The notes beneath the pieces are model-generated. The model had not been told where the DNA came from. It did no database searches and was given only the letters and a program-made list of their open reading frames with translations. DNA of 64,000 nucleotides from Epiperipatus broadwayi (Eukaryota > Onychophora > Udeonychophora > Euonychophora > Peripatidae), in contig JAQFVV010006200.1 of assembly GCA_028023455.1 (NCBI GenBank), positions 6,768,506 to 6,832,505 of the forward strand, given 5' to 3'. Positions 33,873 through 47,225 of the stretch are shown here, one piece after another. Position numbers and translations under genes: made by a program. Every line of letters begins with the position of its first letter. The first letter of the stretch is position 1.

Positions 33873-35117
33873 ATATATATAATGAATTAAATATTTTGAT
33901 GGATTGTTTTTATAATAAAGAATAAAAATAAGACTATATTCATGTAAACGGAGGTGAATTTTTGCATTTTGTTGTTGCAGGAAACTATTAATTACTACTA
34001 ATTGACAATATCCCTCAGGCTAAACAAATTTCTCCATTAATCTATAATAGCTCTTTTGCTATTTATTAAATAGTTTGAATTCTTATTTTTATCAGATATG
34101 TATTATCTCTTGTTAAAAGTAGTGCTGCTTTTACTTCATTATTATCACTAATATTTATGGAATTATTTTCATTAAATTACAGATTTGTAATATTTGACTA
34201 ATGCTTTGGATTCATCCATTTTACAAATAAATATTACCATACAGAAAAAATATTAGCATCAATAAAAAAGAAATAAAATTGATTAAATTTTATTTTCCAT
34301 ATAAAATATTAATTTATACTCATAAGAAGTGAGAATACTTTCTCCAAAATATCAAAATAAAAAGAGAAAATAAAACTCATATCTAAAAAGGAATAAATCT
34401 ATAAATTTACAAATTATCTAAATTTCAAACCAAGATTTTTCCAAATTGAAATAATGAAACTTTATTAGTTTCATTTACTGAAATGATCTGTGTACTTATG
34501 ATTACTAGTAGATACTTTATATTATGTTCAATCTTGAAGTTTTTCCAAATGCTTTTGCTAGTCAACTTGTTTTCTAATACTGGAAAGTTCTCTATTAATT
34601 TGCAATAGGATTCACATTCCCATATGATTCTTTATACGTCACAACATGAATTACCCATTAGTTCATTTGCAGTTTGGGTTAACTAATGTGCTCATATTCT
34701 TTAGTATTGTTTGGTATGTAAGCATTAGGTATCAAAGCAGTTTACTTCTGGGCTTGAATAAAAAAGCATTTAGTACAGCAGCAATGGGCTACAATTTGGG
34801 CTTCATAGTAAGACTTGATAAATCATTTACTTTTAGGATTCACATGCCTGAAAAAGGATGGGCCAATTTTTTCTAGTGGTCTCAGCCAAATGTCTTGAGA
34901 ACAGCAATAATTATAAAACTAATTTATAATTTTTGCATTGGGAATATACTATTGACTTGCTTTCCTATTTTTGAAAATTGAAAGGTATGGGTTTTTTTTT
35001 ATTAATGTAGCCAATGTTTATTATTAGAACCAACTGACAAAAGTTGTTGATATCCTTTTTACTCAGTTGATTTTGCCTTCAACAACAAATAATAAATGAC
35101 TGAATTTTCTCTGAAGT
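33873..35117. other. AT-rich stretch, no gene supported
   Basis: A 76-codon + frame at 34646-34876 has no recognised motif. No repeat family seen. Confidence 0.4.
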
Positions 35118-35253
35118 GGCTTTATGAAGTTTTTTTTCTCTCATGTGCCATAGCATCAGCCAGGAAGTGAACCCGCTAACCTGGGATAACTGCTTATAAA
35201 GCAGCTGTTGCTGACCTCTCGACCACCAATACTTGACGGCTTTATGAAGTTTT
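35118..35253 (-). mobile_element. tRNA-derived SINE with 16-bp target-site duplication
   Basis: GGCTTTATGAAGTTTT flanks at 35118-35133 and 35238-35253. Minus strand: TGGTGGTCGAGAGGTCAGC, AGCTGCTTTATAAGCAG, GGGTTCACTTCCT, GATGCTATGGCACATGAG and a short A tail adjoining the left flank. About 104 bp long. Confidence 0.92.
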
Positions 35254-36189
35254 GTAATCTGTAAACAATCTAAAAACTGAAATCTTTTCTTTGAAATGTC
35301 TTATATAAATACTCATCTATTGACTAAGAAGATATGTTTTGCAAAGCCAGTGACTTATTAAAATATATCAATTAATCGTAGTTATAGAATTTTAATTGTA
35401 TTCAAATTACAAACTTAGCTCTTTTTAAAATTAAAAATTAAAAATAACATTAGAATAATCATCTCCTTTTGGCTCTGACACTAAATTCCAAACTGTTCAT
35501 GAATAACGAAATATGTATATATTATGATATATATTTTAAACACACACATAGGTATGTATATATTAATATGGTAAAACATATAATACATAAATATGTTAAA
35601 AGCGTGCATGATGCTACACAGCTGTAAATATTAGTACATATTATACAAGCATTTTGAACAAAAAAAAAAATGTAGAATATTAAAAGCAGTTTTTATTATT
35701 TTCTTTGTTTTAAATTTTATTTAATAATTTTTCAAAATTTATGTATAATTTAAATCTTGTATATGGAAATTGCAGATATGAAGAATATTATATATAAAAT
35801 AATATTCAAGTTAAAGGTATGATAAAAAAACAATATAATTTTTTAAAAATAGCAAACATACACAATTTATTTTCAACAGAAGTGAGAAAAAAATATACTG
35901 TATATTATTAAGTGAGAAAATTTTAAATTGAAAATTTTTGCTATTTTACTTTTTTTTAGATGTAAATTTACTTTACTTAAATCACAAACTTTAATTGGAA
36001 TTTTTAGTTATCAATAGTAAATAACTTTTTTTTTTTTAAAGTTAGAAGCTATCTATGAAAAGTCAACCAACCTTAAAAAAAATTCTAGAAGAAAAAAAGA
36101 AAATATTTTGTAATAATGTAGACTTTTATCAAATATAATAAAAGTAACCACAAATTAACAGCAGAAGAAAATAACTGAAACTACATACA
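35254..36189. other. AT-rich stretch, nothing recognised
   Basis: Short (AT) and (CA) patches near 35515-35570; no coding motif. Confidence 0.4.
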
Positions 36190-37560
36190 ATATATCATCA
36201 TCATAATGAACAGGCATTCAAGTGTGGCTACCCTAACTCTAGAGAAATAAAAGTAGCAGCAACAGCAATAAATTAGAGAATAGTTATGTGAATATTACAT
36301 AAATCGAATCTATGAACCACAAATGTGTTTACATATATTCCATATTAGTCCTTTAGTTTGTTCAGTTGATATTTTTGATACTGTTTAGCTTCTTCTGCTA
36401 CAAACATTTTTCCTGAAAGACTTTTACACCTTGTCTAATTGTAGCTCTCCATTGTATTCTGCTTTTTTTTAATGTGTCAAAGTGTCAGCCAGGAAGCGAA
36501 CCCAGGGACCACTGCTTGTAAAGCAGCTGTGCTACCACTCGGCCACCAATCACACCTTCCCAATAAAAATCAATAATACTGCACTGTTTTAGATTGTCTT
36601 TGAGACAATCTTTACAACATAAATAAAGCTTTTTTCCCCATAAAAAACATGTTTAATTTTATCATAAAATGGATATAGCTGATCATCCATTTCACATATG
36701 TACTAGAAAATGTGATTTTACAATTCTTTGATGTAACATGTAACAAACTGATATTCATATATGCTTGATTTTTTGATCTTGCCGTTATATTTTGATAACC
36801 TTAAGGAGTACTTTTAAATGAGTTTACTTTAATGCTTTCTATATTATATCAATAGAGGAGTCCAAAGCTAACTTTTTAAAATAAATTGGACAAAATAAGA
36901 GCTCTCTATGCAACCAATTTAGTTCCAATAGTTATGTCACTATGATAAAAATTCTTATTTTTTCAATTTATTAAATTTAGCAGTGTTGGATTTGAGTTTA
37001 TCTAAGTTTATTATTGTTTTTAAAACTATCCATGAAAAAACGTTACCAAATATTTTTTTCCATCACCTTATGTTAAGAGCTTGATTTTTTAAAAATATTA
37101 ATAACTAAAGCAATGTTATTATAAATTGTATTCAAAACATTAAGAATATTTTTAAAATTATATTTTGAATTAATAAAATCATCAGCATAATGTAAATCTA
37201 GAAGCCAAAAAAAAATAAAGTTATTGTTTTTGCCTTTAATCTATTCAGTTTAAAAACTCTACTATTTAACTTGTATCACATCTTAATACATGCTTTTAAA
37301 GTTACTTGTAAATTATTTCTAAGACCACTGCCATAATTATAAGAAACAAAATTGGAGATAGTCTACATTCTTGTTTAATACTAGTTTTTATGTTAAATAC
37401 CTCAAAATTTTCACCAGCAGTTATGATGTTTCTTCACATTTCAGAAATTTAGATGCTGCATAATGAAAATTACCTTTGGTGGACAACATTTCAGATAGTG
37501 CCACAGATCTATTTAATTAATAGTAAAATTCTATCAAATCAATTAGAAACAATAAAAATT
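36190..37560 (-). pseudogene. CR1/L2-like LINE remnant with YADD box
   Basis: Minus strand, 5' to 3': WHYLKCC and VIFIMQHL (37520-37440), FEVFNIKTSIKQECRLSPIL (about 37415-37355; matches F-x-V-x-T-G-V-x-Q-G-C-x-L-S-P-x-L-F), DLHYADDFI (about 37200-37175; RT motif C with both catalytic Asp), KDCLKDNLKQCSI with a Trp-Glu following (about 36630-36560), WRATIRQGVKVFQEKC (about 36455-36405), and SRVRVATLEC near the 3' end, which finishes in a GAT-rich tail at 36196. Many stops and shifts. A SINE splits it at 36463-36555. Motif set fits CR1/L2-type LINEs of animals. Confidence 0.75.
36463..36555 (-). mobile_element. tRNA-derived SINE nested in the LINE remnant
   Basis: Minus strand: TGGCCGAGTGGTAGCAC (a textbook A-box), AGCTGCTTTACAAGCAG, GGGTTCGCTTCCT (B-box), CTGACACTTTGACACA and an A run. 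It lies between two parts of the LINE's C-terminal coding sequence. No clear target duplication survives. Confidence 0.85.
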
Positions 37561-37612
37561 AACTTTAAATGTTTATTTACTCTTATTCTTCTCTTTTACT
37601 TTCTTTGCATAT

Positions 37613-37615
<3 letters not shown>

Positions 37616-37675
<60 letters not shown>
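37616..37675. repeat. (AT)n microsatellite, ~60 bp
   Basis: Uninterrupted AT dinucleotide tract. Confidence 0.95.
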
Positions 37676-37676
<1 letters not shown>

Positions 37677-37679
37677 CTT

Positions 37680-38446
37680 ATAATAACTTCTTTCATATAC
37701 ACTTCAACAAACAAATTTCTTAAAAAAATTCTTTTCTTTAAGCAAGAGTCTTTATCAGAGCTTTTACAAAATTTCTTTAAAAAATCTGAAAAGATCTGAC
37801 TGTTGAAACTGTAAGGAAAATAAAGAAGTTTTTTAAAAAAATTTTTATAAGTATATGAAAGAAGTTATTATAAGCAATATATATATATATATTTATTTTT
37901 TTGCATTTTACTAACAACAAAGATTTTTTGCTTTTGATACTTTAAAATCAGATTTGATATCTGGTATACTTATATGAATGGATACAATCCATTCAACAAA
38001 TTTTTAAAGTATCTCTGCTGTAATCAATGACAATATTTTTTCACAGTAATTTCTGCAATTTTTTATTTCTTTTCTATTTATAAATTATAATAATAAAAGT
38101 ATTCCGGTCCAGGTTTTCCATCAAAAGAGGGGGAGCACATCTAAATGCTGTGAGACCTAGGATTCTGGTAGGATGCTGTGAATGACATGATGAAGTAATT
38201 AACCAATGATCATATCCACATCCAATGGGCTAGCTTTTGGTTTACTCACTAAATCTAGATATAATTTAGGCTAGTTCATCCATACTTCACCCCTTTTCAA
38301 ATTTCCATTATCACTCAGTCCTTAAACTCAGGGAGAATGTTGCTTTGACTCTCTTCAGGACTAAATTTACTTTATGTAGCAATTAAGTTTTCATTTACTT
38401 AAGGTATATCCAACCCTAGTGCAGTGTTATGTGTTATAATAATCTG

Positions 38447-38450
<4 letters not shown>
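37680..38450. other. AT-rich stretch, no gene seen
   Basis: 37735-37860 contains a short inverted repeat (AGAAGTTATTATAAGC near 37860 mirrors GCTTATAATAACTTCT at 37676-37691). No coding motif. 38100-38400 is less AT-rich but has no recognisable frame. Confidence 0.4.

Positions 38451-38452
<2 letters not shown>

Positions 38453-38530
<78 letters not shown>
38453..38530. repeat. (AT)n microsatellite, ~78 bp
   Basis: Uninterrupted TA/AT dinucleotide tract. Confidence 0.95.
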
Positions 38531-38532
<2 letters not shown>

Positions 38533-41500
38533 CCCTTTTCTATAGGTCAGAAATAGCTTATCACAGTAAATTACTAAAAATTTTAAAATTCAGAATGTGT
38601 TCTCTTGATGTGTTAATTATATTGTGTTAATAATATCTTAAAGTACAATTTAAAGCTAAATGAAAATACGTAACACATAAAATTATAATGAATAACTTTA
38701 GAACAATTAAATAAAGCTAGAAGTATTATTTCATATGATTGCAAAAGCTGACCATAATAAATAACTCAGCTATAAATATTTAAAAGTATGTTTAAAAAGT
38801 TCAATTTTAATAGTTTTAAAACTTATAGTTAAGTAAAAGTTATATTTAAATTTATAAATTATATTTAATAATTCTAATTAATATTGTATATTTTAAAAGT
38901 AAGTTTTATGGTAGTGAAAGTTGTCTTTAATTCTATATTTTCCAAATTATTATTCCAAATTATATAATGGTATTATTTTATTTAATACAAGGGTAGCAAT
39001 TTATTATTATTCCCAGACAGAGAAAAATTGGATAGTCTGTCTTAAGTTATATTAATCATGTGACCTGCATAATATGGTTACACACACTTGCTTGCTAGAA
39101 TTTAGATTAGTCAAGTTCAAAGTATTTTAGAATTGCATTATAGAGTTAAATATAATTATTACCTATCATAAAGCAAATAATAAATATTAAGTTAACTATC
39201 GTTATAAATGTTTAAATAGTGTAATAAAGATGAATACAGTTAATAAAAGTTAATATTTTTGTTTAAATAAAAATAGATAAATTAAATATTAAAAGTGGGA
39301 TAAACTCATTAAATATTGTTTTAAAAGTTATTTTAAAGGTATTTGATTAATTTAGTAAAGTAATAATTGATTTAAAGGTAGTATTTAAATAATATTTTTT
39401 AAGGTTTTAATATGTCATAATTTTTATTTTAAAATTTAATTGTGTAAGTTTGCAACATTATGCAAATTTGATATCAAACTAAAAGTAAGAATCAACCAAT
39501 ATGATAAGGTATTCTTACAGGGTATAAATACCATTGCAGTTGATTTATCAGTGTGTGATTCATAATGTATTTAATGTATCTGAATTATATCAGAAGCTGT
39601 CAAGGTGATTGTAATTTTAATTTTATTATTTAGTCAATTTTAGTGCTCTCTTATAATTTTATTTGCAAAAACTAATAGGTATTATTTTAAAAAAAGGATT
39701 TTGTAAAAAGAGAGTGTAAACTAAAAAATATTTTAATAACTTCATTTAATATGTTTTGCTAGTTTTTTAAAAGTTTTCTTACCAGAAGTATTTTATCAAA
39801 ATCTAATTTAGAACTTCGTGATAATAAAATGGATATACCAAGAAGTAAAATATATTCAATTTATAATATTTTAAAAATGTATATAACATTTGTTAATCCA
39901 GTTTCATTAATGCTAAACAAGAGAACTGTTCTAATGAATAAAATAGCAGTATGGACATTGCACAAGAAACTTAAATGGAAAAACTGTTTCCATCGAAAAG
40001 TAAAGAAGCATTATTTTATACAGTAAGATAAGCTTGTCCAAAATTAAGAAAATAATATGACAAGTATACTTTATGGTAATTTTATAGAAATATCATATTA
40101 AAAGTAAATGTTATATCCTTTGTGAAGGAAACATTAAATAATTCTACAAGAAATTATTTTAAGAAAAAAAAACTCACGGAGAATATTTACTAAAGTATAT
40201 ATAGTATATAAAAAAACTAAAGTCTAAAAGGGTTAATACGCACTTATAAAAGTTTGTTTGGAAAACCTGAAAATTAAGATAATAATGAAACACTAAAATA
40301 AGTACTAAATGGAAATAAATTTACTAAGGAAGAAACCTATAAAGAAAGTAAATATATGATTAAATAAAAGAATGGAACCATGGAAATATATTTATATTGC
40401 GCAAAAGTTTATCGGATAGATTAAGTTAAGCCAAACGGAATATATTACACTGATATGGAAAAATTTAAAAAGCTTCATGGGATTATTTTAGTATTATGAT
40501 TTCAATAATTATCTTTCTGGACTATGAAATCCATAAACTATTAATCTATAAACTCTTATAGGACAGATTGTTAATTATTTTGTTTAATTTTCAAGATTTA
40601 AAAAGTCATCGTATTTTTTTTTACTATCTATTTTTTTTTAAATTGCTCACTGCCGCCTGCCCAACAAATTGTCTTGCTCATCATCATAGCAATGGGGGAA
40701 GGTGAATGCTCTTGAAGACATAAAGTGCTCTTGAAGAGAACATTTAAAAAAAAAAACTTTTGAGAAAGAAAATGGAAATATTTGAACCTAGAAAAAATAT
40801 GTTTTCATCTGAAGTTTACATAAATATGCTTTGTAATTTATTTACTATTTATTTTAAAATGTAAATTTTTGATTAATAAGGATAGGAAAATGAATATTAA
40901 TTATTTATGGTATTGGAATCCTATAGTATAATATTTAATAGTTTAAATTAGAACATTTAAATAGAAGCATGGATGTGTATCTTTTTTATGTATGCGATGT
41001 TATATCTAGTTGGAGAAAAGAAGACTGCAAAAAGTGATAATGGTGAGCTAATGTCACTTGGTAACAACTAATGAATTATTGATATTTATTATGATGTATT
41101 TTCTTGTTATCTTTTTTTACAGATTGCCTATGTAATAATGTATGAATGTTAAAATATATGCATTATACAACACTTTTAAAATTGTGAGATCAGGATTTAT
41201 TTGTCATATGCATACTATGATGTTATACTGGTAATATAACCCAACATGATAATAAATATTTGTGATTCTTTGTAAAAAACTTTCATATTATTGGATGTTC
41301 AAGTATTATCTGATTAGTTTGTATGTGGTTAAGAATTTAGAATAATGAAGTAAGCAAACTTTTCTTATGGATTAGTAAGATTGCTCTAATTATAGTTGAA
41401 TTTTATTTATTATTTGAATATGCAAGCTAGTAATTTGTCGATGTAAGACCTGAAAAATCTTTAGGAAATAAGAATCGGATAGTGACCTGGTATTAGTAAT

Positions 41501-43638
41501 ACAGTGGGCATGAATCCAGGAGATTATTAAGTTAGAATATTTAGGGAATATGAAGAATATTTTATAGTATTTGTAGATGTGCAAAGCAGTTAACAAAGCC
41601 CTGCAATTGTATATTTATTTTGGACAGTGTTTATTTTCTCGAAGTTGATGTTCAATAAAGCTGAAGGAATAGCTTGACATCATTTCTAGTATTTGAGAAC
41701 ATTAGACAAAATAGGTCTTGCCTCTAATTTTATAAATACACTGTGCCATGGTATATTTTTATTTGATATGAGTTATATTCTAGTTCTTCTTTCCTATCCT
41801 TCAAATCTATTCGCTATCTAGATTTCCAAAAAGTAGCTACATCATACAGTATGGTATATTTAAAAGAAAATAATAGATTTAGAGTTAAAGATATGCAATT
41901 GTATGGAATCAGATGAGTTCATTTACTTGTATGAAGAAATAGAATTTGTATGAATTAGAATTGAAAATCCAATGGACTTCAAATGAAAGAATCATAAAAT
42001 ATGTTATAGATTTATTTTATTGTGGAAATAAATATAAGATCTTAAGAATAAAATATGTAAAGCAAAGTTGCTTTTGAAATATTAAATAGTATTAAAATAT
42101 TTATTTCAATTTTTAAAAATGAGTACTGCATATTATTAATATAATGCTATAAAGTAAAAACGATCTACACAATAAGTTTAGGTACAATTTATATTTATTC
42201 AATAATAGAGATAATATCAGTAATTATAATTATATAGTATTATAATATTGTTATAATGGAATGTATTATAGTTAATAAATACAGTGTTGTGAACAATAGT
42301 ATCCATGATTTAGAAATAAATTATCAATAGATATTTTACATGATATCGTTAATATTGCTAAAGTGAAATTGTCTAGTAAAAAAGATATCCATGTTCTCGA
42401 TTAGTATTATTTTATGTTTATCCGTACTATGTTTCTATGGATGTTTTAATAAAAAAGGAAGCATACTTGAATAATAGCTAAAGGATGTAAAATATATTTT
42501 GAGTAAGTATTAAATAAATGTAATTTTTTTTATATAAGATTGATCAAACAGAGATTAATAATATTGTATTATTATTATTTTTTATTTAAGTCAGAGTAAA
42601 GACTTAACGAGGTTCGAATATAAAGAATGTATAATGGTACAAGTCTTTAAGAGGTTTTAAATGTACATATTGTAAATAAATTGTTATGTTGTTAATGTTG
42701 TAATAAACTTTGTTAAAATTTGTTTTTCTCAAAATTTGTGTGTTTGGTTTATTGTTTTTTCCATCTTCATGAATTTAAACACAGAGTTAATAAAATTAAA
42801 CACAATATTTCTTTGCACAGAAATAAATAAAGAGTTATTTTAAGGATTGAACTATTTATTAAGTAATCACATTTACATTGGTCATAAATTAGTTACCATA
42901 ATGGTACATTGAAATATGATGCTCTTATTTGCCACACATATAATTTGTCAGATTATTTAATACTACCACATATTTATTACGTTCTTATATGAAAACAAAA
43001 GATTATATTATAACATTTTATTATTTTTGTTTATCGTAATAGATTATAGTAAAGTAAAGATATACAGAATTAATCAATACAATGAAGAATATTATTATGG
43101 TTTATTATTATTAGTTTAAGTGTAGTTGATTATGACATAAAATCCCTTCTCATATTTTACTACCGTAATTTTATTAAGATTTTATAGAGCTAAATTATTA
43201 TGAATAGAAGATAAGATTTAATTATTAGCTTGATCTTAGTGAGTAAAGTTATTAGAGTCGTAAGAATACTATAAGTTATTATTTGAAATGGTAATAAAGG
43301 GGAATAGTGTTCTTATGCCATTGAGGTAGTATTCTGTAGGATGTGAGCTCAATGTAATCTATCTTGTCACCTGTATTTACAGCTCCAAGTCTCATGAAAA
43401 TATTAAATATTTATTCAACTTATTTTATAAACTGAACATTATTCGTATTTTAAATTTGAGCTAGTGAAACATTTAATTTTAATGCTGAATATTTTATTTA
43501 TTAATTATTTACTGAGCTAGAACTCATTTTATTTAATATAATATACTACTCGGAAGTGGAGATGTAAATGGACTAGGTTACAATATATATATATATGTAA
43601 ATTATTAATCAATGTCTGTATTCCAATTATAATAAAAT
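38531..43638. other. 5-kb AT-rich desert
   Basis: Read on both strands, no coding motif, SINE head, ribozyme core or long inverted repeat was recognised. Small frames at 39829-40026 and 41390-41596 lack motifs. 42260-42760 and 42840-43560 are extremely AT-rich. Confidence 0.5.
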
Positions 43639-43867
43639 ATATATAATTATTCAAAACAATACAATAATTAATACAGTAACAATATTTTAAACAAATATAT
43701 ACCAATTTAATAGAAGTACTTTCAACTATCTATGTAGTCGTTGTCAACTAGACTCAAATTTGAGTCTACTTGACAACGACTACATAGATAGTTGAAAGTA
43801 CTTCTATTAAATTGGTATATATTTGTTTAAAATATTGTTACTGTATTAATTATTGTATTGTTTTGAA

Positions 43868-43878
<11 letters not shown>
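43639..43878. repeat. 240-bp perfect-type fold-back palindrome
   Basis: Centre at 43758/43759 (GACTCAAA|TTTGAGTC). Arms of about 120 bp match with a single obvious mismatch (TCAACTAG versus its partner TACTTGA). No spacer at the centre. It ends inside (AT)n tracts on the right. Such DNA would extrude a cruciform and its RNA would be a long hairpin. Confidence 0.9.

Positions 43879-43946
<68 letters not shown>
43869..43946. repeat. (AT)n microsatellite, interrupted
   Basis: Two AT tracts separated by TTCAATAT at about 43910. Confidence 0.9.
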
Positions 43947-43948
<2 letters not shown>

Positions 43949-45446
43949 CAAATTAATAGAAGCTTGATAAATTAGAGACTAATTTGATTTAAAACATATT
44001 AACAAATTTTATTAATAACAGATAAAAATTGAAATTTTATTCACATAGGAAAAGTATGCTTACATGTGTCCCATATGCATCTCTACCATTTCAATAACTA
44101 AATTGTTCATTATACCAAGCTATGTCCCTGGTAGATATGCATTAATAGACACTCTCTACTTACAAAGTCAATGATTAACTAAAAGCAAAAATATAATAAA
44201 ATGGAATAAAAGAAAAATTATTATTTCATTATCATGATGATGATCATGAAGCTAAATAACTGTTTACAAAATTATATCACAATATATCCAATAGCGCCAC
44301 AACCCAATTTCTGCTGGAGAGATCTTTGAGATTTCCCCCTATGTACAAGTTCTCTAAAGTGTATAGAAAAAGACTTTCATATAAGAACGTTAATCATTCA
44401 CACCAAATAACTAAATGTAACAATTATTAGTTAAAACATGAACAAATAAATATATAATGTGAACTCTGTCCTGTCTTACTGTGTGCAAATTAATATGGAA
44501 GAGAATCAAAAATTCTTACCTAATTCCATACTATATGATGATGATGATGTTGACTGAATGTCAAACCACTATGGAGGGTACCAACCTAAATTTTATTTAC
44601 AAAACAAAAAAAATTCTAACTTAATAAATCCCCCATTCAACATTACTTCTTATGGAATGGACTCTCCTAATTGCAAACATGCTGAAAGTTCCAAGTTTTA
44701 GAATAAATAAAAGTAGAATTTTACGAACATATAAAGTAAAAAAAAACCTATATAACTGGTTAATTTTGATTTTGTTCCAATCTTCCTAATTAAGAGTCTA
44801 TAATTTAAATATTAATTGAGAACACTTGTTTAGCCTCAGGATATTCAATTAGTAATTAGTTTCCTGGAAACATAAAAAAATAATAGTTATCCCTGTTTAC
44901 TTGGATATAATCTCTATTTTTATTATTCATTAAAGTAAAAATCCATTAAAATATTGTAATTCATCACCAACACACACACATATATATCAATTATTTTTTA
45001 CTACAAATTTCATAATTTATAAAATTTACTGATCAGGTATCTTTCTAAAACTATAGATTTATTTTCGACAAGAAAGACTTAATATTTCTTTACTCTTTTA
45101 ATTTTTAATATTTAAATTTGAGCCTCTTTAAATTTCTGTGACCCTTTTCATTTGGGCAACAGGAAAAGGCACTAGCATCAGCTAGACTTTACATCATCAT
45201 ATTACTAGATATTATTAATGTGAAGCATGGACAATACCATTGCATTGTTGAGAGATTTTTTTAGGAAGTTTGGGTGGAACATATCTCATGCATTTAACAC
45301 ATGTCATTTAAAGTAAATTTTACAGAGAAATTTGTCATTATAAGAAGAAAAAGTACTTTTTATCTTTGCTATTATTTTATATAGATAGTTATTATTGAGA
45401 TGCAATGATTTAATATAATTACATTCAAAATTATCTTTTTTTATAA
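43947..45446. other. AT-rich stretch with one shared repeat block
   Basis: 44828-44995 is similar to 50683-50840 (both TTAGCCTCAGGAT/TTAGCTTCAGGAT, CAATTAGTAATTA, TTTCCTGG, GGATATAAT, AAAATCCAT, then an (AT)n). Each is a copy of an unnamed repeat of about 160 bp. The rest holds no coding motif. Confidence 0.5.
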
Positions 45447-45451
45447 CTTAG

Positions 45452-46015
45452 TGTACACCCAAGTTACAACTAATATAATCTTTATTATATCTACAAATAT
45501 ATATAATACAAGAGAATATATACAATATTGAATATTATAGATTAATGTAAACTCTGGGTTCTGCCTACCACTTCCATCTACACCTGAAAGCTTGCCTCAC
45601 AGATAGGGGGTATAGCTCTACAGGCTGTACATAATAGCTTGCCTTGAGTCAACAGTAGTCTTAGCAGCATCCGGTCCCTCTGTGGACTTGCCTAGCTGCA
45701 TAGGACCAATAGCATGTTTGGGGGGTTGTTTTTTGTTTTTAGGGTTGGAGGGCTTTTTGGGGGTGTGTTTTCTTTTTTTTGGGTTAGAAAGAGTTTTTTC
45801 CCTGATTCTCACAAAAGGCTGACTATTTATAGGCAGATCCCTGAACTTATTGAAAACATTCAGATTCAGTGATCATTTGTATTGGCCTGTATTAATCATT
45901 GGCTATGTGTTTAGCAGAACATCAACCTATTGGCCAGCAGCAAACAATGCTTAATCTGATCAGATAAGAAGGATTTTGGAATAATTTATTTCTGAAAAAA
46001 GAGAGGACTATAACA
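45452..46015 (-). repeat. 3' LTR (minus-strand element)
   Basis: Ends TG...CA as drawn on the plus strand. Minus strand contains AATAAAG (polyadenylation-like) near its end at about 45478. It differs from the other LTR by many substitutions and a G/T-rich replacement at 45717-45785, so the insertion is not recent. Confidence 0.88.
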
Positions 46016-46029
46016 TTCCTTTCCCTGGC
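46016..46029 (-). promoter_or_regulatory. polypurine tract next to 3' LTR
   Basis: Minus strand CCAGGGAAAGGAA abuts the LTR start TGTTATAG. This is the expected plus-strand priming site of an LTR element in minus orientation. Confidence 0.7.
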
Positions 46030-46439
46030 TAAATATTAGCCATGGAGAACAGTCATGCAGGTGTGTTGGAGGATGATAATCCGCATTGGTGCTTCTTCTG
46101 GTCTGCTGCCATCTTCAGTTTGTTGTGCCCCCTTGCTTGCACTACCTGTCCCTGGAGATTGATTCATTGTGGCTGCATCAATGGTAATGATGTTGACATC
46201 CATCCACTGTTTCAACTAGGCTGTGAAGTTCTTTTTGTTGAAATATGACTGCTTTATTATTCTCTGATATAACATAAGAAAAATATTTATTTCATATTTA
46301 TTGTGATTAACCACTCGATATTGTTATTTTTGACAGACTTTTTGCTCCACTAGGGTGAGCTTCTGTCTTTTCTAGAATGACTGCTTTTGATTGGTTTATA
46401 AGCTGCCAATAGCATTTGCAATCACTTTATTTTTTTATT

Positions 46440-46640
46440 CTTCCAGAAATAAGTGATTGTAACAATCACTGTTTAGTAAATACAACGAATGTATAACTGC
46501 ATATTCGCATATTTTACTTTTTGTTTTCTTAAAAATAAATGATTTTAACAATCACTGTTTGGTAAACATGATGTATTTTACTTTTTATTTTCCCAGAAAT
46601 AAGTGATTGTAATAATCCCTGTTTAATAAATATGTTTTTG
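46440..46640. repeat. tandem repeats with inner hairpin in LTR element
   Basis: Three units at about 46448, 46530 and 46597 share CAGAAATAAGTGATTGTAA, AATCACTGTTTAGTAAA. Each has a short GTGATT/AATCAC hairpin. A related GTGATTTAATAATCAC recurs at 46669 and 46905. Confidence 0.75.
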
Positions 46641-46729
46641 TGTATTTGACTTGGGCAACTTAAGTGTGATTTAATAATCACAGATTCGTAAACTCAAACA
46701 AGTGTCTATAAAAGTGTGCACTTGTGTAT

Positions 46730-47200
46730 TTATGCTCCCATTTTTTTCTTTTTCCAGCCATGGGGGAAAAAATCTTTTGTCTGACTGCACCAAAAATCTG
46801 TTGATTTTGGCAGTATTTATGCTCCCACTTTTTTTTCCAGCCATGGGGGGAAAAAAATCTTTTGTCTAACTCCGCCAAAAATCTGTTGATTTGGGCAGTG
46901 TTTAAGTGATTTAATAATCACTATAAACTTAAACAAGTGACTAAATAAGTGAGCACTCACATATTTATGCTCCCATTTTTTCCATCCATGGGAAAAAAAT
47001 TCTTTGACTACACCAAAAATCTGTTGATTTGGGCAGTAGTTACACTCCCATTTTTTCCCAGCCATGGGAAAATTCTTTTGTCTGACTGCACCAAAACTGT
47101 TGGTTTGGGCAGTGTTTATGCTCCCACTGTTTTTTTCCAGCCATGGGGGAAAAGAATCTTGTTTGACTGTGCAAAAACTGTTGTGTTTGGTCTGGATCAT
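46730..47200. repeat. five tandem ~85-bp repeats in LTR element interior
   Basis: Each unit has GCTCCCA-poly(T)-CCAGCCATGGG-poly(A)-TCTTTTGTCTGACTGC-CCAAAAATCTGTTG-TTTGGGCAGT. Units start at about 46733, 46810, 46970, 47044 and 47118. Minus-strand frames show repeated QQIFGAVRQK and SPMAGKK, but the unit length is not a multiple of three and the frame is not kept, so coding is unlikely. Confidence 0.85.
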
Positions 47201-47225
47201 AGACCCAACTTACAGAAAAATAATA

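Noticed and set aside
37453-38630. Frames ending in long Ile-Tyr runs
   Set aside because: They are translations of (AT)n microsatellites.
44220-44560. GAT/ATC repeats as LINE 3' ends at 44.23 and 44.53 kb
   Set aside because: No RTE or CR1 coding remnant precedes them; short GAT runs alone are not enough.
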